This document shows positions 45,211 through 56,949 of a DNA stretch of 64,000 nucleotides, one piece after another (within the stretch, counting starts at the first letter, position 1; each line of letters opens with the position of its first letter). The DNA is taken from contig WHUX01000206.1 of NCBI GenBank assembly GCA_015179025.1, forward strand, positions 1 to 64,000, written 5' to 3'. The notes below the pieces were generated by a model. That model searched no databases, was not told where the DNA came from, and saw only the letters and a program-made list of their open reading frames with translations. The DNA comes from Terfezia claveryi. Lineage: Eukaryota > Ascomycota > Pezizomycetes > Pezizales > Pezizaceae. Made by a program: the position numbers and the translations under genes.

Positions 45211-46570
45211 TCTGCTAGGTTCTCTTCACCAAGCACCTAATGTATGCTCAGCAATCCTTCTTCTATGCATTTCGGTATGAAGTAATATTGTTACCAAATA
45301 TCTTTTATTCATTTGTGAAAGTCCGGATTATATGAGAAATTTGCCCCTCCTCTACTATCTGTCTATACCTAAATTTCAGACTTAACACCGCAATGATCTA
45401 GCAACTTTCCAATCCACAGTGCATCTTGTGCTCTTGCCTCTATAACAATATATTTCGCCTCTATAGATAATAATGTAGTTATATCCTACTTCCTGGAGGT
45501 CTATCCTATTGGTGACTTCCCAGCTATAATTAAAATTCTACTTTTTGCCTTCTGCTCTAATACTTCTTCTCCCGCATCAGTATAGATATTGATATGTCTC
45601 ATGTCTTCTCTTTTGAGACTTATTTCTAGGTCTCTTGTTCCTAGCAAATAAGTAACAACCTTGAGTGCCTTTCTTCGGTCATGAGCTAAAGGCTCGGATG
45701 CCACAATTGATAGTCTTTGAACTACATAGTGAATATTGGGTCACCACATTCGAGCAATATATAGATACCACTCTATTATTGCCTGAAATTCCTGAATATT
45801 ATATTTGTCTTGTATTTCCTGCAGTCTATCCTCCAAGTAGGGGCTTTTTGCTGTATGACCTATCTTAACTTCTCTTATCAGCTCCTCAATCTGATCTGCC
45901 CCGTTATTACCACCTCGTCTTTATGCCATATAAATATCATCTTTAAATAGTACTATGGTAGGTCTTGTTCTTCCAATATAAAAAATTCTCTTATAGCCTC
46001 TTCCCAATTACTTACTATCTTATAGGTTGAAAAGCCATATAAAAGATCATTGACATGGATTACTATCAGTTTTCTATTTGATAGTCAATAATATAGCCCT
46101 AAGTTATCTTGATATTGAATAAATCTCAAGCCCTTTAGAATATCATCAATTACCTTATTCCAATTATGTGCTGCTTACTTTATCCCAAAAAGTAACTTCT
46201 TAAGCAACTATACCTTACTTCCTGTAGCTTGCCAATTAACTATATATAGGATTTCTTTAAGAGGCCCATTAAGGAAAGCACCTTTAATATTATATTGCTA
46301 CATGATTAGCTTGTTTTTAATACTGATGCAGAGCAAGATTTGCCAGGTCTCCTTACGACAAACTGGGGCATAGATTCCATAGAGGTTGTAGTCTATACCT
46401 GTCTTCTATGAAAAACCCCTAGCTATCAGACGAGCTTTGAAGTACTTTTAATTATTAAGTACTTTATAGGTTTTTTCTCTCAGCACCCACTTAGTATCAA
46501 TTATTTTAGCTCCCTTAGGTACCTTATCTACCTACTCATAAACCTCATATTTAGTAATAAGCTTGAGTTC
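45211..46570 (-). pseudogene. Copia element F, RT and RNase H half
   Basis: Reads leftwards from 46570: LITKYEVYE, then VPKGAKIIDTKWVLREKT (start of copia RT), KARLIARGFS, YNIKGAFLNGPLKEI, LLKKLLFGIK, VIHVNDLLYG (equivalent of YVDD, now HVND), VVTYLLGTRDLEISLKRED, IYTDAG and the RNase H block LLSIEAKYIVIEARAQDALW. More than ten stops and a few frame changes. Its end continues at 38807-38837 across element E, and its N-terminal half is probably 61909-64000. Confidence 0.8.
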
Positions 46571-46590
46571 ATCAGGAACGATTTTCTTAC

Positions 46591-46880
46591 GCCGCAACAC
46601 CATCACCAAGCACCCTAATGATAGTTGCCTGCTAGCTGGGCGCCTGATGCCTCCAGGACGTTTCGTCACTACGGCACAACTGGTTGTAGTCTGACGCCCC
46701 GGCATTGAAAGATGTAGTCTGACGCCCCGACGCTGAGTGCTTCAGGTTTCGCCGCAAGGGGTCACCAGGCGTCCTGACAATGCCCGGTCCTCATCTAGAT
46801 CCTGACCGCCCTCGCGCCGTTACCACCAGGGCGCAGATCTGTTGTACTCATCCTGGACTCTCACCATCTTAACTTAGACC
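46591..46880. repeat. GC-rich subterminal region with direct repeats (left end of Plavaka element)
   Basis: A sharp change from AT-rich F to GC-rich DNA. TGTAGTCTGACGCCCC occurs twice, 12 bp apart, and CCTGAC/CGCC words recur. No coding frame. Confidence 0.55.
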
Positions 46881-49621
46881 TTCACAATGTCCCCGCTCAT
46901 ACTACATCCACAAACAATCACACTGAGAATTCTGATTTTTAGATCACAACTAATTCAATTCTATTCATACAACTCATTCCACGTACTGAAATCTATCCTG
47001 TTGTTCACCAACCAGACCCTCCCCTTCTCCAATGGTATCAGATGAGCCATCCCCTCTATATCTGAAATTCTTACAAAATGCATATCGAGTTGCTCGTCCC
47101 TGAATTCCATTCGTATCATCCCTTCCTCACTATATAGTCTCCTTGGACCCTTTACCTGCATTAACCTTACGTATGCTACCTCATGTTCACCCTGTATCCC
47201 GTCCCATACCCTGAACACCCCTTCTAACCTCCCCACCGTCCTCCCATCTAGTTTACCATTGGAGTTTTCGCATCTTGGTCTCCGCCGAACCCAAACCCAA
47301 ACCGCTCGCACATCTCCTGTCTTTCGGAATCCCTGATTACCAGTCCATCGCACGTGATGTATTTCGGTGCCATCCCCCTGAAATTGTTGAACTGGAACCG
47401 CAATGCTATTGAAGTATTCTCCCCGGTACCTTCCTATCTGCCCAATGTCCCCTCCAATCCCCTCTGAATTACTATTCAATCTCATGTACTCCTGGAACTT
47501 CGACACCAAGTTCGGGATCCTCAGTATGCTCACCAGGGTTGTGAGCATCTCCGGACTACCACTCTGAGCCTGCTTCTGCCCTCGCAATACCGGATTTCGG
47601 GGTTTCACTTTTTTACCGGGGTTGCTTTTCTCCAACGTTGCCACCAGGCTCTTAATATCACTTCCCAAATTTAACTCCTTATCCCACGCACACAAATTCA
47701 ACTCTAACATCTTAAATGCACCTTCCCTCACATGACTATCTAGAACCTGCGAACTGGCGTCAACTCTATTCGAGCGGTGATAAGCGTCTTTCAGGGGCTT
47801 GTGAAGGGCCTCCGTAATTTCGGTAGAAAACTGGGGTAGCGTTCCAAAACGTACAACTTGTTCAGCATAATGTGTTAGGAAGAGCAACTTTGGGTAGTTG
47901 AATGTCGCTTGGCCTAGAATCTCCTGTACCAAGTTTTGCCGTTCTTGTCGATTTACAGATGCTTCCTTTGCCTTCTTCCTTGCAGTGACTTCAAAATAAC
48001 TGGAAATCGTGCTTTGACGAGCCTGAGAAGCAGCCATATCTTTAGACGCTCCTTTAGCTCGCTTGTGATCTGACTTAGAAGCATGAAATTCTGCAAAGAC
48101 ATGTTTGTACTTGTGGAAATCCTCCAGGTACTTAGACATATATTTGATGGTCTCCGGTGTATGACTTCGATATTGGGCAATCAGACAGAAATCCGATAGG
48201 GCGCGAATAGCTTGAATAGCAATTTTCAAATCACTTTGAGCAGTAGGCGGTAGATGACTGGTGTCCTCCTCTCGATACATGGCGGCTATAAAACACGCAA
48301 GTATTACTCTTCCTACCCCTCGCATTTTCATACCACTCCACATTGTGATTTGGCGATATTGCTTCTTTGGCGGGTTAAACCCTAGATATGGTGGTAAACT
48401 GCCCCATATTTCGTCGAAAACGGGAAGGCGTTTATGTTTCCCCAAAAACCCTTGCACCCAATCCATAATATTCTTTTGGACTCCTAAAAGTATATTATAA
48501 AGTATATCTGCTCGGACTATTGTTGGTGGGTGGACATTTGGGAGGCCCCAAAGTGCATTCTGGATTGGTTTAACATCTGCTTTAGCTAATCTGTTTGGCA
48601 CATACTTAAATTAGTTACCTCCTCCAGCAATATTTATCCAGTTACAACTTACGTATCATTATCACTAGCTTCCCAAAGACGCTCATAGGCAGCATAATCA
48701 TGGTCACTATACGGTCGTTTGGGCCACAATCCAAGCTGATCTCGGCTCACTACACAAATTGCACACCGGTTGACTTTGATGCAATGAATATTAACATTCT
48801 CCATGTGATCTGCAAGCCATGCTGATAAAATAGGGACACAGCACCGGATGTTTTCGTCCCCACAGACCATCTCACATCAGCCGGCCTTTTATGAGTCAGC
48901 GATAGCCCTAGAACGTCTGCTGGACGGACAGAAACTCACATTAAAAACTTGGACTAGGGGGGCTAATATTCGTTTGATGAGTCGGTGTTGCATTTCTAAA
49001 GCATCATATTCCTGGTCCTGAACCGAAAATCCACTCAGAGACTTAGTTCGTTTAGGGCCAATTGGCAACAGAGCTATCAGAATCCATGCTTGGTTGGACG
49101 GCTTGTTTCGCACATCAGAAGGAATGTTTCCCAAACTCATGAAAATCGGCCACAATTTTTTATCCTCAGAAAAGTTTGTCAAGCATGTTTGATCGGACAT
49201 TATTAGGATAGGTATGAGAGTGGTGCCAATGGGTAGGGTCATCTGGTGGCTCGTAAGTGTCTGGTAATAAAGCGAATTTGTAGTAACTATCCCGTCAAAA
49301 ACATACCTGCATATTCCACCACCATTCTGCCGTATACATCTCTGTGTAAACTCTAGAGCCATGTAGATCAAACTCACACCTTGGTGCGAATACCAGATCC
49401 CGGGCGTACACTTTCTGGTGGAGAAGATACCGAATGCACTCAACAGCGTCTCTATAAAAAAATTGGACACCTGTTTGCAGGTAAAAATCCACAGTCCCAT
49501 TCCGCCACTCTGGTTGGTCTACCAATCCACGCATTTTCTTACGCCACGTATAACCAGACTTGTACCCGACTGCTAGTGTCCTGAAAGCATCTATAGAGAG
49601 CAGTTCATCATGGAAAAATCG

Positions 49622-50144
49622 TATTAAAGTGGATAGATTATAGTAACGGTACAGCGTAAAAGTAGCGTAGTGACCAGCGGAGAATTTACTGAGCAAGCTA
49701 GAGTCACAGGAGTGCGAGGACGATATTGAGGACGAGTGCAGTGGGAATTCAGCGTGCGTGATTAATTAAACTATCTAGAGAGCAGGTGGACAACGGTCTT
49801 AAGTACATGAATATGGAGAGGAAACGAACCATATGACAACCTAACTTGAAGAGGAATAAACGTAGAGAAATCCATAAGTAGAAAGGTTGTATGCATGTAA
49901 TATTCAAATAAGACAGTGTGGGAAATAACGAGCATGGGTATATAAACATGTGAGTATAACCGTACATTAACTATGCAGAGTAAGCTGCAGGTGAAACATG
50001 GTATAGTACTCGTAATAGAAACTAGATAGATAATAATAGAAAGGATATCGTAATAGAGAAACATATAACGATATAAGTTAATATAGATGCCGAAATATTA
50101 AAGTAATAACGACATAGGAAGGGCACAGAATGTATGCCGCAACA
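49622..50144 (-). repeat. Copia-2 3' LTR (523 bp)
   Basis: Element strand TGTTGCGGC...CTTTAATA. The polypurine tract GAGAGAGAG lies next to it at about 50145-50159. Confidence 0.93.
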
Positions 50145-50151
50145 CTCTCTC

Positions 50152-53100
50152 TCATTCTGTAAGCCCGAGACTATTAGTATGATAGTGGTGGAGTACAGGA
50201 AGAAGACCTTTAGTCATAAGGTCAGCGTGGTTTTCATCGGTAGAAACATGACTGAGGGTAAATGTCTTGAGGATGAGTTGTTCTCTTGTGAAATGATATG
50301 CAACGTCGATGTGCTTCGTTCGAGGATTGTTGACGAGGGTTTCTGCAACGTTGATAGAGGTAGTGCTATCTGCGTGAAGATGGACTGGAATAGAGTGTCC
50401 AAGTTGAGAGAAGGCATGTATATACCAGAGTGCCTGACGAGCGGTTGTTGAGAGTGCCATGTACTCAGATTCAGTAGTGGAGGCAGAAACAGAGTTCTGC
50501 TTCTTTGATAACCAAGATATAGCACAACCGTTTAGTAGAAAGACATAACCAGTAACAGACCGACGGGTATCACGACAAGCAGCATAATCAGCGTCAGAAT
50601 AACCAACAAGTGACAAAGAAGACGAAGAAGGAGAACGTTTATAAGTAAGAGAAAGATTATGAGATCCAACAAGATAACGGAAAACCCTTTTAACAGCTGT
50701 ATGATGAACCTTTAGAGGATGAGAAGAAAAGCGTGAAAGAAAGGAAACAGAAAAGGCAAGATCAGGACGAGTACAAGTAACAAGATACATAAGTGAACCA
50801 ATCATCTGTTGGTATAAGGTACGTTCATGAGGAGGTTCTGAACCGTCAGCCTTAACCAGTTGTACTTTGGGGTCGATGGGAGTGAGAACTGATCGACAGT
50901 TGTTAAGTCCAAAGCGTTCAAGGATATTGGTATGTATTGTCGTTGGGAGAGTTGAAGTCCTTTGTCTGTAGGGATAATTTCGATGCCGAGGATGTATTTG
51001 AGACCACCTTTGATGGTAACAGTAAAGTAGGACTTAAGATGATCAATAACAATCTTAATCTGAGGAGATTTGCCTACTGCGGTAATGTCATCAACATAAA
51101 CAACAAGTATTACCTTGAGTTCCATGTTAATAAATACACAGGGGTCGAAGGGGAGAGAGATGAAGCCGAGTTCAGCAAGTGCAGAGGAGAGACGTTCAAA
51201 CCACTGTAGAGGTGCTTGCTTTAATCCGTACAAGGCTTTGTGAAGTCGAAGAATCTTGCCATCTAGACCAATACCAGGAGGAGGTAACATCCAGATTTCT
51301 TCGATTAGATCACCATTCAGGAAAGCTGACTTGATATCAAGTTGATCCATGTCCAAAGAGAAGTGAATTGCGAGGGCAATGATGAGTCGTAAGGAGTCGT
51401 ACCGTGTCACTGGTGCGAATGTTTCATCATAATCAAGGCCTTCTTGTTGAGAATAGCCCTTTGCAACAATTCTTGCTTTGTGACGTTCAACAGATCCATC
51501 TGCATTGTGCTTTACCTTAAATACCCACCTAGAACCAACAGGTTGTCGACCTGAGGGTAACTCTGACATATCATGGACCGTCCATGTCTGAGCATCGATT
51601 ATTGACTGGTGTTCCTCAAGCATAGCTCGTTGCCATGCATCAGCATCAAGGGAGGCCATAGCTTCTTTATAGCTATTAGGTTCTGCCACAAGTCTAGCCC
51701 AGCCAGAGTCAGTATAACGATCGGGTTGTTTCCGAGTTCGTTGAGGATATGACTTGTAGTCCAGCTTAGGAGTTTCTGGAGGTTCGGCAAACTCTTTTGA
51801 GCGACTTGACTTAGGTGCAGCAGGTGTAGAGGCTCTTGTGCGTCGAGGGGGAGTTGAGGGACCAGCAATAGGAGGATCGATAGCTCTCTCTGACTCAGAA
51901 TCCTCATCAGAGTGCTGTTCGTACTCTTGTAGATTTGATGGAGGAGGAGGGAAGAGGTATAGATGGAGTTGTAGTGGTGTCAGGAGTGGTAGTGGTAGGT
52001 GTTGGAGTAGAAGGTCGGAGCGGTACAGGTGGTGTTGATGGAGTTTCAGCTGTAATCGGAGGTAGAGGAGGAAATGTACATCGACAGAGGTATAAGATGA
52101 TGAGGTTCAAACTTAACTTGACGATAGGTATCTACCTTTCGTTGAGATGGGATATAGATACGAAACATATGACCTGATTCCGTATAACCAACAAGATGTC
52201 CTTCAAGTGCTCTGGCTTCGAGTTTTGAGCCAGCAGGTCGTTTTTCTTCAGGAATGTGAACATAGCACTTGGAGTAGAAAGGACGAAGGTGTGAGAGAGT
52301 TGGTTTGATGTTGAAGAGTGCCTCGAATGGGGTTTTTCCATTTAGTGCAGAGTGAGGCAGTCTGTTTTTGATATAGGCAGCCCAGTTAAAGGCTTCAGCC
52401 CAGAGGTAAGGGGGTGCATCGTCGAGAGAAGGTCGAACCATACTAGTTAAAGTTTGGTTATAGCGTTCTGCAACGCCATTAGATTGATGGGAATAGGCGG
52501 CGGTAGTCTGGTGCTTTATTCCTCGTTCTTCGAAAAAAGCTTCCAATTCCTTGTTGACATACTCACCTCCTTGGTCAGTTCTGAACGAGCGAGGATATCG
52601 TTCAGTTGTTGTATTAACCTTTTCACAATATGCTTTGATAAAGCGAGCAGCATCACTCTTTTTATAGAGGAAGTTCACTTCAGAGTAGCGAGTTGTATCT
52701 TCAATAAAGGTTAGTAGATACTTGCGTTTCCCAAGAGATTCAACCTTGAAGGGACCCATGAGATCAGAATGGACGAGATCAAAGGGTTTTGTTCCTTTTG
52801 GTTTGTCGACGGATGTAGGCACTGACTGCTTGGAGTTGTATTTGGCACATGTATCACAGAAGTGGGAGGTTGGACGTTTGGGAAGGAGGTTGCCATCTTC
52901 GTAGATTTCACTGGCGTTTGACCAGAACCGTGTTGAAGAGTGACCAAGGGCACGATGCCAATAGTCTGTGGCAGCCATGTAAATCTTTCCATGACGAACA
53001 ATAGGATATACTTGGTAGGATCCGTGATCAAGTGAAGCAGAAATAACAACCGAATCATCAATTTTTCTCTGTATCTGTAAAATACCATCTTCACCCAATA

Positions 53101-54421
53101 AACGAAAACGTCCCAGCTCATCGATTTTCCTCCAAGAAATTAAACAGACCTCATTCCAATCCGGCACATACAAAACATCAGAGAGGCTAACATGAATCAC
53201 ACTTCCAGCAACTTCAATATCTAAAGAAACATTCCCTTGATGTGTGGCCCACATCACTCTTCCACCACCAACCGTGAGGCCTACATGGCAACGGACTGGA
53301 TCGAGAAGATGAGAGAAGTCAGCAGTGATATGGTATGAAGCACCTGTGTCAAGAATCCATACCTCATATGTAGTGTAGTTAGCGGATACACCAGAATGGG
53401 AGGAAGAGGGAGAGTTTTGGAGAGCGGAGGAGGTGGCTTTGACAACCATGGCTACGCCATTGTCATCATCGAAGAGTTGTTGAGCAGCAGCTGCTCGGTG
53501 TAGGACAATCTCCTTACCAGAAGGAGAAGGGTTTTGGGCATTCGAACGATTGGTATTGTGCTTCTTGAGTTCTTGACAGGTCTTGAACGTATGACCTTGG
53601 TAAGGCTTGCCTTTCGAACGGCACCAACTGCAATTGTTTCCCGAGACTGGAGCCGTTTTGCCTTGACGTGGAGGATTAGGCTTTTTGTTCGGCTTGTTGG
53701 AGGTATTGTTGTTCTCTCTTTTATTGAAGAGAGCTTTGTTCTTGGAGACAATTTCGAGGGAGGAGGAGGAGAGTTCCAGAAGACGAGTTCGAACATCGAG
53801 GTATGTTAGTCCTGTCTTTGATTGGAGATTGTCAACAATATTCTCGTAAGTGTCAGGGAGTGTCATCAGGAGGTGGTGAGCCTTGATATTGTCATTCTCA
53901 AGATAGCGTGCTAGATGCTGGTAAGGGGAGGCAGCTTCGGTCTCTTTGAGCCTGTCAATGAGCCGGCGAATTTGAGTATCATAGCTGTTGACATGTGTTG
54001 TCATAGATTCCCCTGGAGGCATAGAGATAGCAAATGTTTTGGATATAGCATCCCAGAGAGTAGTATCGTTTCGTCGATCGAATCGTTCCTGTAAGCGTAC
54101 CCAAGCTTGTCGTGCTGTAGTTTGTTCGGCAATAAGTCCTGTGAGTGAGATATCAACAACAGACATGAGGAGAATTTTTGCTCTGGCATTTCTCTTGTTC
54201 CACAACTTAAGCAGTGCGGCATCAGTGGGGACAGTAGTGGATTCGTCAAATAGATCTTCATAGTCATAAGAATCAATGATTAATTCAACTTGTTTAGACC
54301 AGGCATGATATCCGGAACCATCATCTGATAACCGCTTGATATTATCAAGCTTGAAGGAGAAGGGAGAGAGGGAAGAGGCAGCACCGGAGGAGGAGCCGCT
54401 TGCACCAGCAGTGTCAGACAT
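50152..54421 (-). pseudogene. Copia-2 gag-pol polyprotein with small indels
   Basis: Same domain order as Copia-1, starting at the ATG at about 54421 (MSDTAGASG). The gag-to-integrase frame is open to about 52104. There and at about 52074 one base is missing, and at about 51952 one is extra, relative to Copia-1. RT has the intact YVDD (VVYVDDITAVGKS, about 51095), then another single-base loss at about 50930 shifts the frame before RNase H, which is itself intact and ends at 50152 (SDADYAACRDTRRSVTGYVF; STTESEYMALS). Each lesion is in a different place from those of Copia-1. They could be real or assembly errors. Confidence 0.88.
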
Positions 54422-54500
54422 GTTGTAGGATGATTGCGCGAGATGGAAATCCACGATATATAAAGGAGTAGAGGTATAGACTCGATTATGGTAATAGAGA

Positions 54501-54524
54501 GGTTAGAGCTCCGGGCTCATAACC
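54501..54524 (-). promoter_or_regulatory. Copia-2 primer-binding site, tRNA-Met half type
   Basis: Same 24 bases as in Copia-1, directly inside the 5' LTR; complementary in the element RNA to a tRNA-Met D-arm to anticodon-loop fragment. Confidence 0.75.
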
Positions 54525-55047
54525 TATTAAAGTGGATAGATTATAGTAACGGTACAGCGTAAAAGTAGCGTAGTGACCAGCGGAGAATTTACTGAGCAAG
54601 CTAGAGTCACAGGAGTGCGAGGACGATATTGAGGACGAGTGCAGTGGGAATTCAGCGTGCGTGATTAATTAAACTATCTAGAGAGCAGGTGGACAACGGT
54701 CTTAAGTACATGAATATGGAGAGGAAACGAACCATATGACAACCTAACTTGAAGAGGAATAAACGTAGAGAAATCCATAAGTAGAAAGGTTGTATGCATG
54801 TAATATTCAAATAAGACAGTGTGGGAAATAACGAGCATGGGTATATAAACATGTGAGTATAACCGTACATTAACTATGCAGAGTAAGCTGCAGGTGAAAC
54901 ATGGTATAGTACTCGTAATAGAAACTAGATAGATAATAATAGAAAGGATATCGTAATAGAGAAACATATAACGATATAAGTTAATATAGATGCCGAAATA
55001 TTAAAGTAATAACGACATAGGAAGGGCACAGAATGTATGCCGCAACA
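54525..55047 (-). repeat. Copia-2 5' LTR (523 bp)
   Basis: Same length and, where compared, same sequence as 49622-50144; followed on the plus strand by the AATCG duplication. Confidence 0.93.
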
Positions 55048-55511
55048 AATCGGTCAATCTGTCGCATTGAAGTTTTGCTCTCATGGAAGAACCGGGCAAG
55101 CTTATATTTATAAGCATTCGTGAATGGTGACAATGGATTCCATGACGGGTCCTGAATATGAGTGAATAATGACTGATGTATAACGTGTCTGACCTGCAGG
55201 CTGGGTGGAAGATACTGTCCGACAGATGTAGCTGGATCCAGAGCGTCCAGTACTTCCCCTCTAGTGTCTCGTGTTTCGATGCTGATGAGAATATTATTGT
55301 TGGTATCCAAAGAAACTATCGGTCTGCTAGGGTGAGCATTTCCTCCGGTCAAATTACCCAGCCGGCGACGTTTGATGGTTGAACTTTGCTCTGGGAGTGG
55401 TGCATTATCAATGGCAATCGATTCCAATTGTTTCGCACGGTGTTTGCTACGCAGATGGCAACCATAATAGCCTGCTTTCTTGAACTGATAGTCACAAAAT
55501 TGACACCGCAT

Positions 55512-56949
55512 AATATACTACAGTAGAAGGATCCACTGCGTCAGCTCAGTACAGAAGCATTCCTGGGGCCCTTCTTACGTACAACTATTCAGACAAACGT
55601 GACGAACTCTGACAAGCTGCACAAGTCCCCTGAGTATCCAAAGAACGACCCTCTTCATTCCCTCTCGTGCGTAAGTCTTGAGAACCTGATCGATCAATCC
55701 CAAGTGGACTATCAAACTCCCATCGTAGTAGGTATGTTGTCCCCGGTTGGACCCCAAGAGCGGAAACATAATCGATCTTATAAATCCTAGAACGAAAGTA
55801 AGTGATTCTGGGAATACATCCAGGCGGTCGTTTGGTATCCATTATTTGTGTGATATGCCAGTGAGCAATGAACAAAATGCACTTGGGGAACAAACTCTTC
55901 AAGAAAAAATCTGGTTTTAGGCAGCGTCAATTACTCCCAATTGTGCCAAGCCAGGTTGTGGTGTACGGCTTGGACTCCTGAATGTCCGAACGCATGCATT
56001 AAAAATTGTGTATCAGACCGAAATTGGCGGCCTCTTGGAAATTGGACTTGCTTTGTGCTGATCAAGTGCTGATCAAAAAGGTTAGACTCGATCAGGAGCT
56101 CATTGAGTCCAATAAAATGTTACCAAGTATGATTATGCTCTTGCGCGTGTTCAGACTATTGTTTATAAATGTTCTTTCAATTGGAAGGTGGGGAATCTTT
56201 AGTCTGGTTGGCACAACACCCTCCACAGGAGGGGGAATCTTTAAGGAGGGGCTAGTGCAAGCCAGACTAGGGAATCTTTAGGTTCATAACCAGGAAAGGA
56301 CTTACTTGGCTTTGTCACAAGCACGTGATCTCATAATCCATGGCCAAGAACAATAGTCAAACTCAGGTGACCAGGGTCTAGTCTAGTCTTGTCATAGTCT
56401 AGTTGGCACAAGCTCTTATCAAAGGATATTCACGTCACAAAGAAGCTCGGTTTGTAGCATTATTGACAACGTGCTTTGTTACATTTATAGGATATGCATA
56501 CATTTCTTTGATTGTTTGCTTCAGGCCTGCCATGTCTTCATCCGAAAAAGAATTCTTTATGCCAAACTAACCACCTATATTAAAGTGTATCTATGTCTCT
56601 CAGCCGAAACCTCACAATACCTTCCTCCCACAATTTCGTATAGAATAACACCTTGTACAGACCCGAGAGTCCATACTGGAATTTTTGCTGACTAGATACA
56701 GGAATCAAATATTCATTCATTCAGGGTTTGACTCTGTATATCATCTTTGGATTGTAAGAGGCCATTTGTTGATTTTTTCTAACCACGGAATAATATTCAC
56801 CCTAAACGTGGTAATTGCCATGTTAGGACAACTTAGCTGGATTTTTGCTAACTAGATACAGGAACGAAATTTCTTTAGATTGTGTTTCTCTGGTACGGAC
56901 ACTGAGCGACTAGACTAGGATCACCACTAACTGGATGTAGACGATCATC
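55512..56949. other. Intergenic part of the Plavaka element, no certain gene
   Basis: A polar minus-strand frame at about 55585-55840 (MDTKRPPGCIPRITYFRSR, LRWEFDSPLGIDRSGSQDL) could be an upstream exon or small gene but matches nothing I recognise. Downstream are a 66-bp MITE-like insertion (56202-56267) and a threefold GGGAATCTTTA word. Probably contains the divergent promoters of the minus-strand transposase and the plus-strand gene at 56950. Confidence 0.4.
56202..56267. mobile_element. 66-bp MITE-like sequence with TA duplication
   Basis: Ends GTCTGGTTGGCAC and (inverted) GTCTGGCTTGCAC, flanked by TA on both sides. The first 22 bases with their TA recur exactly at 32430-32451 in one arm of hairpin 1. 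Confidence 0.5.

Larger units (their letters stand above)
49622..55047 (-). mobile_element. Copia-2, complete Ty1/copia element with matching LTRs
   Basis: Two 523-bp LTRs (49622-50144 and 54525-55047) show no difference in the stretches compared. The target duplication AATCG (49617-49621 and 55048-55052) lies in codons of the transposase gene. Total 5,426 bp. Matching LTRs point to a very recent insertion. Confidence 0.95.
46961..55511 (-). pseudogene. Plavaka-type transposase gene, four or more exons, split by Copia-2
   Basis: From ATG at 55511: a C2H2-type finger (MRCQFCDYQFKK...HLRSKHRAKQ), then the frame up to MRQIDRF at 55048, the Copia-2 insertion, and continuation FHDELLSIDAF from 49616. 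Three introns with GT-AG borders restore one frame: 49261-49306 (46 nt, GTATGT), 48871-48939 (69 nt, GTGAGT) and 48591-48652 (62 nt, GTAAGT). The encoded order LPIGTTLIPILIMSDQTCLTNFS, GDENIRCCVPILSAWLADH, VNRCAICVV, GLPNVHPPTIVRADILYNIL and GMKMRGVGRVILACF fits Plavaka transposases (DDE/CMC type). The last exon (46961-48590) is open for about 540 codons. Apart from the retrotransposon the gene looks undamaged. Upstream exons may be missing from this model. Confidence 0.8.
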
